Assembly: GCA_947624405.1 (NCBI GenBank)
Contig: CANQKB010000075.1
Coordinates: 1 to 6,664 of the forward strand
Source: an uncultured Clostridia bacterium
GTDB taxonomy: Bacteria; Bacillota; Clostridia; TANB77; CAG-508
DNA length: 6,664 bases
Reading direction: 5' to 3'
The notes beneath the pieces are model-generated. The model was not told where the DNA came from. It saw only the letters and a list, made by a program, of their open reading frames with translations, and ran no database searches. The position numbers were made by a program, and so were the translations under genes. Of this stretch, positions 1 through 5,911 are shown one piece after another (within the stretch, counting starts at the first letter, position 1; each line of letters starts with the position of its first letter).

Positions 1-1436
1 TTGAAGATAGAGATTCAACAAAAGATAATGTAAATGTACCAAGTGAAGATAAAAAACCAGGATATAAGGATGAAGAAGCAAGTAAAGAATATGTACCAGG
101 TGATGAAGATGATGATGACTTTGAAAAAGTAGTGGTAGAAGGAACATTTGACTTGGCGTTAAGAAAATTCATTACAAAAGTAGGAAGCACAGATGTAAAT
201 AACCGTTATCCACAAGTAAAATATGAAGATGGCAAACTAAGCTATGAGCATACAAAAGTACCAATAGAGTTGGCTACAGGGGATGTGGTCATATATACAA
301 TAAGAGTATATAATGAAGGAGAAAAAGATGGATACGCAGAAGAAGTAACAGATGATGTACCAGAAGGGCTAGAATATTTGACAGATAATGAAATAAACAA
401 AGAATATAGATGGAAATTACTAGATGAAAATGAAAAAGAAACAGATGATGTAAGTAAAGCAAAATATATCATAACAGATTATTTATCAAAAGAACAAGGA
501 GAAGAAACAGAAAGAGACAACTTGTTAAAAGCATTTAATAAAGAAGCAGAAATAAGTGATGGAGAAGTAAGAAACCCAGACTATAGAGATATACAAATAG
601 CATTTAAAGTAACCTTTAAAGCAACAACAAAAGATGATACAGCGAGAATATTAAAAAATGTAGCTCAAATCTCTAAAGATTCAGATGATGATGAAGATTC
701 AGAGCCAAATAGAGATACAGTATACGATCCAGAAGGACCAAATGAAGACGATATAGATTATGAAAATGTAAAAGTAAAATACTTTGATTTATCACTATTG
801 AAATGGGTAAGTGAAGCACAAGTAACGATAAATGGAAAGACGGAAACAGTAAAAGGAAATAGTGCAGAAAATAGTAAAAACGAACCACCAATAAAAATAG
901 AAATAGAAGAAAAGAACATAAACAAAATAATAATCAAATACAAATACATTATAAGAGTAACAAACGAAGGAGAAATTGAAGGATATGCAGATGAAGTAAC
1001 AGACTATATACCAGACGGATTAAGGTTTGAAACATCAGATAATACGATATGGAGATGGACACAAAAAGAAGATGGAAGTTTAACAACAGATTACTTAAAA
1101 GATAAATTATTAAAACCAGGAGAATATGCAGAAATACCACTAATACTAACATGGAATAATAGTAAAGACAATATAGGGGAAAAAATAAATACAGCAGAAA
1201 TATCAAAAGACAGAAACGACAGTGATTCTCCAGATGTAGATTCAACTCCAAATAACAAAATACCAAAAGAAGATGACATAGATGATGCACCAGTAGTACT
1301 TGCAGTTCAAACAGGTACAGGAATTCTTTATGGAGAATTAATATTAGTTATAATGGTAATGCTTGTAAGTGGTGTAGTATTAATAAAAAAATATGTAATT
1401 GGTGAATCATTTAAAATGATTATAAAATCGAAATAA
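1..1436 (+). CDS. Surface protein with DUF11-like repeats and C-terminal membrane anchor (5' partial)
   Basis: The reading frame is open from base 3, so the true start lies before the window and the first in-window start-like codon (132) is not the real one. The visible 477 residues contain the end of one repeat, two full DUF11-like units (from 147 and from 783) and a C-terminal anchor. Each unit opens with FDLxLxK and carries an I-R-V-x-N-E-G-E...GYA-x-EVTD-x-x-P-x-GL core. Each closes with N-x-A-x-ISKD followed by an Asp/Glu-rich linker. The end has a 21-residue hydrophobic segment (1323-1385), then KK and a short basic tail, as in cell-wall or membrane anchored proteins. A QTG just before the membrane segment (1308-1316) recalls a sortase motif, but no LPXTG is present. 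Function is probably a structural or adhesive exported stalk; ligand unknown. The class is confident, the role is not. Confidence 0.8.
   Translation, partial: EDRDSTKDNVNVPSEDKKPGYKDEEASKEYVPGDEDDDDFEKVVVEGTFDLALRKFITKVGSTDVNNRYPQVKYEDGKLSYEHTKVPIELATGDVVIYTIRVYNEGEKDGYAEEVTDDVPEGLEYLTDNEINKEYRWKLLDENEKETDDVSKAKYIITDYLSKEQGEETERDNLLKAFNKEAEISDGEVRNPDYRDIQIAFKVTFKATTKDDTARILKNVAQISKDSDDDEDSEPNRDTVYDPEGPNEDDIDYENVKVKYFDLSLLKWVSEAQVTINGKTETVKGNSAENSKNEPPIKIEIEEKNINKIIIKYKYIIRVTNEGEIEGYADEVTDYIPDGLRFETSDNTIWRWTQKEDGSLTTDYLKDKLLKPGEYAEIPLILTWNNSKDNIGEKINTAEISKDRNDSDSPDVDSTPNNKIPKEDDIDDAPVVLAVQTGTGILYGELILVIMVMLVSGVVLIKKYVIGESFKMIIKSK
147..1293 (+). repeat. Two diverged DUF11-like protein repeats
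   Basis: Two units of about 212 and 170 codons start at 147 and 783 with FDLALRK and FDLSLLK. They share NEGE...GYA...EVTD, a Trp-containing RW motif, TDYL, and an ending N(V/T)AxISKD before an acidic Asp/Glu linker. Bases 3-146 match the terminal linker of a preceding unit, so the array continues upstream. The repeats are protein-level only, as the nucleotide sequences have diverged. In each unit a Lys near the start (codons 165 and 801) and an Asn near the end (codons 657 and 1188) sit where Lys-Asn isopeptide pairs occur in Gram-positive adhesin domains. That pairing is inference. Confidence 0.7.
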
Positions 1437-1462
1437 TTATTTTACAAGATTGATAATTATTT
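1431..1462 (+). other. AT-only inverted repeat over the stop codon of the surface gene
   Basis: A perfect 10-bp inverted repeat, AAATAATTAT (1431-1440) and ATAATTATTT (1453-1462), with a 12-nt loop spans the TAA stop at 1434-1436. With no GC pairs and only a short T run it is at best a weak terminator. It may simply reflect AT-richness, but it is the only stem-forming element directly behind the surface gene. Confidence 0.35.
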
Positions 1463-1473
1463 GAAAAATATTG

Positions 1474-1516
1474 AAACAAAAGATAGGGTGCCGAGAATGT
1501 GGATTCTTTGGCACCC
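1474..1516 (-). terminator. Rho-independent terminator of the minus-strand small membrane gene
   Basis: Arms GGGTGCC (1486-1492) and GGCACCC (1510-1516) pair perfectly. An inner AGAAT/ATTCT stem (1494-1498 with 1503-1507) closes a GTGG loop, with a 1x2 internal loop between the two stems. Read on the minus strand, the hairpin lies about 22 nt past the TGA stop of the small gene and is followed by the U-rich stretch TATCTTTTGTTT. Read on the plus strand it has no T tract, so it looks unidirectional and would stop minus-strand transcription before it runs into the surface gene. Confidence 0.72.
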
Positions 1517-1538
1517 GTATCTGTGAAATGCTCCTCTC

Positions 1539-1763
1539 TCACGAGAGAAAGTATACCACAATAAACAATATTGCGAACAGAACCAAAATGGCCACTGCCG
1601 CTCCGACCGATAATTGAAAAAAAGCAATTATTAGCCGAATAGCAAGGGATATAATCCAGCCGAGCCCCCTCATGATTAAAGGAAGGGCGATAAAAAATAA
1701 GCTGATGGAAAGTATAAACAATCCAATAGTGACTATTCCCCGGAAAAAATCATTCTTTTTCAT
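1539..1763 (-). CDS. Small hydrophobic membrane protein, 74 aa, unknown family
   Basis: I do not recognise the family. The protein has a charged start (MKKNDFFRG), a membrane segment at about residues 9-31, an R-G-L-G-W turn, and a long hydrophobic stretch 36-73 interrupted by R43 and Q50, giving two or three membrane passes. It has no Cys and no catalytic motif. The start is well supported: a strong AAAGGAGGA site (1771-1779) lies 7 nt upstream of the ATG, with a near-consensus promoter behind it and a hairpin terminator after the stop, so this is a real self-contained gene. GC is about 39% by hand count against about 30% in trmFO. It uses codons such as GCC, CGG, GGG, GGC and CTC that are scarce nearby, and it is the only gene here ending in TGA. 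These features suggest a different origin. Holin-like, toxin-like or immunity roles are possible but unsupported. Confidence 0.75.
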   Translation of the reverse strand: MKKNDFFRGIVTIGLFILSISLFFIALPLIMRGLGWIISLAIRLIIAFFQLSVGAAVAILVLFAILFIVVYFLS

Positions 1764-1795
1764 GATTTTTTCCTCCTTTCAAATTTTTTAGTTAA

Positions 1796-1805
1796 TATAA
1801 TTATA
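1796..1805. promoter_or_regulatory. Palindromic shared -10 box, TATAATTATA
   Basis: The 10-bp palindrome presents a perfect TATAAT on the plus strand (1796-1801) and on the minus strand (1800-1805). The minus copy has a good -35 and TG extension. The plus copy, which would start trmFO transcription near 1808 and give a leader of about 36 nt, has no recognisable -35 at normal spacing and would be weaker. Symmetric -10 boxes are known to fire in both directions in bacteria; firing here is inferred. Confidence 0.55.
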
Positions 1806-1828
1806 TCACGAAAATAATAAATTGTAAA
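1800..1828 (-). promoter_or_regulatory. Sigma-A promoter for the small membrane gene, extended -10
   Basis: On the minus strand TTTACA (1823-1828, five of six consensus bases) and TATAAT (1800-1805, perfect) are separated by exactly 17 bp. TG sits one base before the -10, giving an extended -10. Transcription would start near 1793, leaving a short leader before the AAAGGAGGA ribosome site. The -35 box ends 1 bp from the trmFO ribosome binding site, so RNA polymerase bound here would cover the trmFO 5' leader DNA. Confidence 0.8.
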
Positions 1829-1843
1829 TAAAGGAGAAACATT

Positions 1844-3022
1844 ATGGTAACAATAATAGGAGCAGGACTTGCAGGATGCGAGTCAGCATATCAAATTGCA
1901 AAACAAGGAATAGACGTAACACTCTATGAAATGAAACCAAAAAAATACAGTCCAGCACATTCTAATGCAAATTTTGCAGAAATAGTGTGTAGTAATTCAT
2001 TTAAATCAAATCTAATAACAAACGCATGTGGATTATTAAAAGAAGAACTAAGACAACTAGACAGTCTTTTAATAAAATGTGCAGATAAAACGGCAGTACC
2101 TGCAGGACAAGCATTAGCAGTAGATAGAGAAAAATTCGCACAAATGGTTACAAAAGAGATTAAGAAAATGCCAAATATACATATCAAAAACGAAGAAGTA
2201 GGAGAAAAGGTGCATTTAAAAGATCTAGCAAAAGATAATATTGTAATTATTGCAACAGGACCACTTACATCAGATTTACTTTCAAAAGAAATAAAAGAAA
2301 TAACTGGAGGAGATGGGCTATATTTTTATGATGCAGCAGCTCCAATAATAGAAAAAGATACAATAGATATGAATATTGGTTTTTTAGGAGATAGGTATGG
2401 TAAAGGGGAAGCAGCGTATATAAATTTACCAATGAATAAAGAAGAATATGAAGCTTTTTGGCAAGAAATTACAAATGCAGAAATAGTAGAATTACACGAA
2501 TTTGAGAAAAAAGAAATTTTCGAAGGGTGTATGCCAATTGAAGTAATGGCAAAAAGAGGAATAGATACGTTAAGATTTGGTCCATTAAAACCAGTAGGGT
2601 TTACAGATCCAAGAACAAATTCACGTCCATATGCAATAGTACAATTAAGGCAAGATAACGAAGATGGTACTTTATACAATATGGTAGGATTTCAAACAAA
2701 TTTGAAATTTGGAGAACAAAAAAGAGTATTTAGTATGATACCAGGATTAAAAAATGCAGAATTTGTAAAATATGGTGTGATGCATAGAAATACATACATA
2801 AATTCTCCAAAGCTTTTAGATGAAACATATAATTTAAAGAAAAATACCAATATATACTTCGCAGGTCAAATAACAGGAGTAGAAGGATATGTAGAATCAA
2901 TATCATCACGGAATGGTAGCAGGATTATCTGCCGTTGCAAGCATAAAAGGAAAAAGCAAACCATTTTTTTCAAAAGAAACCATGATAGGAGCATTAGCTC
3001 AATATATATCAGCAGAGAATGA
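1844..3022 (+). CDS. trmFO: TrmFO, folate/FAD-dependent tRNA m5U54 methyltransferase, frameshifted near its C-terminus
   Basis: TrmFO methylates U54 in the tRNA T-loop in the cytoplasm, using methylenetetrahydrofolate and FADH2. The start has AAAGGAG (1830-1836) 7 nt before the ATG. Residues 1-31 form the FAD Rossmann motif (IIGAGLAG...VTLYEMKP). C49 in VCSNSFKS and C229 in EGCMPIEVMAKRG match the two conserved cysteines of the family. ATGPLTSDLL, FGPLKPVGF and GQITGVEGYVES follow in the family order. After residue 355 the frame breaks: one extra base within 2907-2909 (CAC where the family expects SSG) diverts translation into 37 unrelated residues ending at 3022. The missing C-terminus continues in the next frame to 3158. 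Removing one base restores a 437-residue protein, about the usual length (B. subtilis about 435). It could be a sequencing or assembly error, or a real recent mutation. Confidence 0.93.
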   Translation: MVTIIGAGLAGCESAYQIAKQGIDVTLYEMKPKKYSPAHSNANFAEIVCSNSFKSNLITNACGLLKEELRQLDSLLIKCADKTAVPAGQALAVDREKFAQMVTKEIKKMPNIHIKNEEVGEKVHLKDLAKDNIVIIATGPLTSDLLSKEIKEITGGDGLYFYDAAAPIIEKDTIDMNIGFLGDRYGKGEAAYINLPMNKEEYEAFWQEITNAEIVELHEFEKKEIFEGCMPIEVMAKRGIDTLRFGPLKPVGFTDPRTNSRPYAIVQLRQDNEDGTLYNMVGFQTNLKFGEQKRVFSMIPGLKNAEFVKYGVMHRNTYINSPKLLDETYNLKKNTNIYFAGQITGVEGYVESISSRNGSRIICRCKHKRKKQTIFFKRNHDRSISSIYISRE

Positions 3023-3158
3023 GAATTTTCAGCCAATGAATGCGAATTTTGGTATATTGCCAGAATTAAATGTTAAGATAAAGGATAAAAAAGAAAGATA
3101 TAATGAATTGGCAGATAGAGCTTTAAAAGTAGTTGGTCGAACTCACTTCGATTTTTAA
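2910..3158 (+). pseudogene. trmFO: TrmFO C-terminal part in the shifted frame
   Basis: This 82-residue continuation begins GMVAGLSAVASIKGK, which joins directly onto SISS of the upstream frame to give the FAD-contacting helix typical of TrmFO. It then runs through PMNANFGILPEL and KKERYNELADRAL, both normal for the family end, to a TAA at 3156-3158. The ATG at 2913 has no ribosome site of its own, so I read it as the tail of trmFO and not as a separate gene. The sequence shows no further damage, which fits either a very recent mutation or a base-call error. Confidence 0.9.
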
Positions 3159-3241
3159 AACATTCCTCCACGCTTAGCTGATTATACTGTAAATAGTAAC
3201 CCTTAAAAATCCTACTTTTAGCAAAAATGAAACATAAAAAG

Positions 3242-3270
3242 TTGACAAAATATAAAAAAGGTAGTATAAT
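3242..3270 (+). promoter_or_regulatory. Perfect consensus sigma-A promoter for the coiled-coil gene
   Basis: TTGACA (3242-3247) and TATAAT (3265-3270) are both perfect and lie 17 bp apart. Predicted start is near 3277, giving a leader of about 55 nt before the ATG at 3332. The gap from trmFO (3159-3241) shows no convincing GC-rich terminator, only weak AT-rich pairing around 3203-3221. Confidence 0.88.
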
Positions 3271-3331
3271 ACAAATATATGATATTTTACCGAATTATGG
3301 TTAAATTTAGATTTTAAATGGAGGTATACAC

Positions 3332-5560
3332 ATGGAAGAAATTTATGAAATGATTAAAAACTCAATTGAAGTAATTACAGAAGAACAAAAGAAAATAGAA
3401 GATATTGCAAATGGAAATAGAGAAATAGAAAAGAAAAAACAAGAGTTAGAAGAAGAAAGAGCAGGAATTGATGATAAAGAATCTAATATGTACAAAGCTA
3501 GAACAAAGAAACTAGAAAAATTAGAGGCAGAAAGCAGTGAAAAAGTTGTACAAATGTTAGAACAAGAAAAAGTAGTTAAAGGTTTAATGGAAGAAAAAAA
3601 GAGTGAAATATTACAAAAAATATCTGAAAAAAGACGTTATGTAGATGCAAACCTAGATGCTGATTTAGAAGGAATTGATTTAAAAGCCTTACAAGAAGAA
3701 AAAGCAGAACTTGAAGAACAAGTAAAATTAAACTATACTTCTAAAGAAGAATTTGATAAATTATCTGATGAAGATAAAAAAGCAGTTAGAAATGCAAAGG
3801 AAAAATATTTGCTTAATATTAGAAGATTAAGAGAAATTGATCCAACAGTACAATTATTAGAAACTTTAGATGGTCAATCTCAAGAAAGTAAATACATGGA
3901 ATTACAATCAATAGAAAGACAAGTAATGAAAAATTTTGAAATGGAAAATTTTGATAAATTAACAGAAATGATTGAAAAAACACAACAAGAAGCTATAATA
4001 GAAGAAACAAAAGAAACAAGGTCTACATATCCAATAATAGAAGAACCAGTTGAAACAGAAGAAGAAAAAGAAGTAGCAGAAGAAGTTGGAGAGCCAGAGG
4101 AAGAATTAGAAGAAGAGCAAGAAGAAACGGAAAAAGAAGAAAATGAAGCAGAAGAAGAGGAACTAGATGATATTGATGTTATAGGTGAAGCAGAGAAAGA
4201 AGAAGAAAAAACAGAAAATATAGAAGAAAAAGAGGAAAAAACAATTGATATAATGGCAATTGCAAGAAGAATAAGATTTGCTCAAAGCATGGCAGATACA
4301 TATAAAAAATATTTGGATATCGATAACGGAATTATGACAGATAAATATGAAGAAACGTTAAAAAAATATCAAAGTGATTTATATTCAGCTAATGAAGAAT
4401 TAAAAGAAGTCGAAAAAATTATACAGGAACGAGAAAAACAAGGAAAAGATGTTAGTGCAATGAAGAAAGAACTAGAAAATGCAAAAAATATGCTAAAAGC
4501 ATATGATGTATTAAGAACAAGAAGAGTTAGAGAGCCAAAAATGGTATCAAAACCAGTACAACAAAAAGAGCCTATTTTTGAAGAACCAAAAATGGAGCAA
4601 AAACCAGCACAACAGAGTGAATCTATTTTTGGAGAACCAAAAATGGTATCAAAACCGGTACAACAAAAAGAATCTATTTTTGAGAAACCACCAGTAAATA
4701 AAAAACCAGTACCACAAATAGTAAATAAAGAAAAAGAAACAGTACAAAAAACTGAGAGAAAAGAACCAAGTAAAATTTTTATAGATAATATGTTTGAAAA
4801 AGGTAGAGATACTTATCTTATGAACGAAGCACTATTTGAATTAGGATATTCAAATTTAAAAGATATATCATCATTTGATTTATTGAATATACGTTCAGCA
4901 TATAAAGCATTAAAAAGAGATATTAAAAACGAGAAATTAACAATAGAGCAATGCAGAGGTATTTTACAAGATACAAAATTAGAAGTTAAAAAAGAACAAG
5001 GCGCAAGAGAAAAAATAGAAGAGTTTGCAGAAAAGTTAGATGTAAACTATTTAGATAGTGTAATGTATTTATTAAAAGGAAAAAGAATAGATCAATTAAC
5101 AGATTCAGAATATGAAAATGTTTGGGGAGAATATAGAACAAAATATTTAAATGCATTTGAAAATGAAGAAGAAAAGCAAGTTACAGGAGCAGACCTAGAA
5201 AAGATAGTTGATAAATCAATAAAGACAACTAGAAAAGATAGAAAAGAAGCTATTAAGAATCGTATGTATGTATATAGGAGAAGCCATGAAAATCAAGAAC
5301 CAAAAGGCTTGAAAAAATTTTTTATAAAACATGATAAAATAGCAAAAATGTTATCAATGGAAGATATTAATAGAAAATTGATAAATCAACATATAAGAAT
5401 AAAGGCTCGTCAAGAAATTAAAAGTGATATAGAGGCTATGAGAGAAGGATTAGATGCAGGTATATCACAAGAGCAACAAGCTAAAAATGCACAACAATTT
5501 AATGAACGTCAAAGTACACAAACAAGCCAAACAATTGAAATATCAAGAGATGAAAAATAA
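3332..5560 (+). CDS. Large acidic coiled-coil protein, 742 aa, unknown function
   Basis: I do not recognise this protein. GGAGGT (3320-3325) lies 6 nt before the ATG. There is no signal peptide or membrane segment, so it should be cytoplasmic. Residues 1 to about 230 are charged helical, coiled-coil type sequence rich in Glu, Lys and Gln. Residues about 235-305 are a Glu-dominated, probably disordered linker. Residues 306-400 are helical again (ARRIRFAQSMADTYKKYLD onward). Residues 401-451 are three 17-residue EPKM..KP.QQ.E.IF repeats, with a degenerate Pro-rich fourth at 452-468. Residues about 480-742 form a helical, more basic C-terminal domain, including GLKKFFIKHDKIAKML and a Gln/Ser/Thr-rich tail. 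It stands alone between trmFO and the rpmG operon under its own strong promoter, so high expression is likely. A structural or scaffolding role is a guess; Glu-rich composition will give spurious myosin-like matches. Confidence 0.85.
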   Translation: MEEIYEMIKNSIEVITEEQKKIEDIANGNREIEKKKQELEEERAGIDDKESNMYKARTKKLEKLEAESSEKVVQMLEQEKVVKGLMEEKKSEILQKISEKRRYVDANLDADLEGIDLKALQEEKAELEEQVKLNYTSKEEFDKLSDEDKKAVRNAKEKYLLNIRRLREIDPTVQLLETLDGQSQESKYMELQSIERQVMKNFEMENFDKLTEMIEKTQQEAIIEETKETRSTYPIIEEPVETEEEKEVAEEVGEPEEELEEEQEETEKEENEAEEEELDDIDVIGEAEKEEEKTENIEEKEEKTIDIMAIARRIRFAQSMADTYKKYLDIDNGIMTDKYEETLKKYQSDLYSANEELKEVEKIIQEREKQGKDVSAMKKELENAKNMLKAYDVLRTRRVREPKMVSKPVQQKEPIFEEPKMEQKPAQQSESIFGEPKMVSKPVQQKESIFEKPPVNKKPVPQIVNKEKETVQKTERKEPSKIFIDNMFEKGRDTYLMNEALFELGYSNLKDISSFDLLNIRSAYKALKRDIKNEKLTIEQCRGILQDTKLEVKKEQGAREKIEEFAEKLDVNYLDSVMYLLKGKRIDQLTDSEYENVWGEYRTKYLNAFENEEEKQVTGADLEKIVDKSIKTTRKDRKEAIKNRMYVYRRSHENQEPKGLKKFFIKHDKIAKMLSMEDINRKLINQHIRIKARQEIKSDIEAMREGLDAGISQEQQAKNAQQFNERQSTQTSQTIEISRDEK
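4532..4684 (+). repeat. Three in-frame 51-bp tandem repeats (17 residues each)
   Basis: Units at 4532-4582, 4583-4633 and 4634-4684 encode EPKMVSKPVQQKEPIFE, EPKMEQKPAQQSESIFG and EPKMVSKPVQQKESIFE. Units 1 and 3 are nearly identical, with 16 of 17 residues shared. Unit 2 differs at six residues from unit 1. A degenerate fourth unit (4685-4735, KPPVNKKPVPQ...) follows. The repeat forms a Pro/Gln-rich hinge between two helical regions and could vary in copy number between strains. Confidence 0.85.
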
Positions 5561-5587
5561 TTTTTGGTGGAAAATTTTACATAAAGG

Positions 5588-5616
5588 TTGACAAACCTAA
5601 AAAATTATGATAGAAT
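5588..5616 (+). promoter_or_regulatory. Promoter of the rpmG-secE-nusG operon, extended -10
   Basis: TTGACA (5588-5593) and TAGAAT (5611-5616) are 17 bp apart, with TG at 5608-5609 giving an extended -10. Predicted start is near 5621-5623. The -35 box sits inside a short inverted repeat, AGGTT-GACA-AACCT (5585-5598). No GC-rich terminator separates it from the coiled-coil gene ending at 5560; only an AT-only AATTTT/AAAATT pairing is visible, so some readthrough is possible. Confidence 0.85.
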
Positions 5617-5618
5617 TA

Positions 5619-5665
5619 GTGAACACGTATTGAGGTTATACGTGTTCACATCGTTATGATAACCT
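5619..5665 (+). promoter_or_regulatory. rpmG leader hairpin with loop-downstream complementarity
   Basis: GTGAACACGTAT (5619-5630) and ATACGTGTTCAC (5638-5649) form a perfect 12-bp stem with a 7-nt loop, TGAGGTT. It begins only 2 bp after the -10 box, so the mRNA would start within or next to the stem. The loop AGGTT can pair with AACCT at 5661-5665 (pseudoknot), or AGGTTAT with ATAACCT (5633-5639 with 5659-5665) as a competing stem. No T run follows, so it is not an intrinsic terminator. As DNA, its position just past -10 also suits a repressor operator. No known ribosomal protein leader, T-box or riboswitch core was recognised. Confidence 0.65.
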
Positions 5666-5716
5666 AAAATAAAATGAATGACAAATAAACAACGAAAATT
5701 ACGGAGGTGTATTTTA

Positions 5717-5881
5717 ATGGCTGCAAAAGGTCCAAGAGAAAATATTACTTTAGAATGTACAGAATGTAAAAGAAGAAATTACATGACATCTAAAAACAAA
5801 AGAAATAATACAGATAGACTAGAAATAGTAAAATATTGTAAATTCTGCAAGAAACGTACAACACACAAAGAAACGAAATAA
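5717..5881 (+). CDS. rpmG: 50S ribosomal protein L33, zinc-binding form
   Basis: L33 is a small component of the large ribosomal subunit. The 54-residue product starts MAAKGPREN and carries two zinc-ribbon pairs, C14-x2-C17 and C41-x2-C44, with the basic ending KYCKFCKKRTTHKETK typical of L33. GGAGGTG (5703-5709) lies 7 nt before the ATG at 5717. The open frame extends back to an ATG at 5678, but that start has no ribosome site and would add 13 residues absent from the family. It is the first gene of the cluster, 30 nt ahead of secE with no terminator between, matching the rpmG-secE-nusG order common in Firmicutes. The four cysteines mark the zinc-dependent type, so this copy would be expected to function in zinc-replete cells. 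Confidence 0.96.
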   Translation: MAAKGPRENITLECTECKRRNYMTSKNKRNNTDRLEIVKYCKFCKKRTTHKETK

Positions 5882-5911
5882 CTTTATTTAATGGAGGTGC
5901 TATAAATTAAA

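Noticed and set aside
242..1290. Several minus-strand open frames inside the surface protein gene (242-472, 673-891, 758-949, 949-1290, 1091-1279)
   Set aside because: They are mirror frames of an AT-rich repeat gene, have no ribosome sites, and have biased Leu/Ser/Phe composition typical of antisense shadows. The plus frame shows clear domain homology.
1924..2679. Minus-strand frames opposite trmFO (1924-2187, 2326-2679)
   Set aside because: They lie opposite well conserved TrmFO motifs and have no ribosome site or recognisable product.
3159..3241. Terminator after trmFO
   Set aside because: Only weak AT pairing (for example TTAAAA with TTTTAG around 3203-3221) is visible, with no GC stem plus T run, so I could not support a call.
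4532..4684. Tandem repeats as a CRISPR array
   Set aside because: Units are contiguous 51-bp in-frame codon repeats without spacers, inside a coding region.
5619..5649. rpmG leader hairpin as an intrinsic terminator or attenuator
   Set aside because: No T run follows the stem, and it begins at the predicted transcript start; I kept it only as a possible stability or regulatory element.
5678..5716. Upstream ATG extending L33 by 13 residues
   Set aside because: No ribosome binding site precedes 5678, while a strong GGAGGTG precedes 5717, and the L33 family begins at the later Met.
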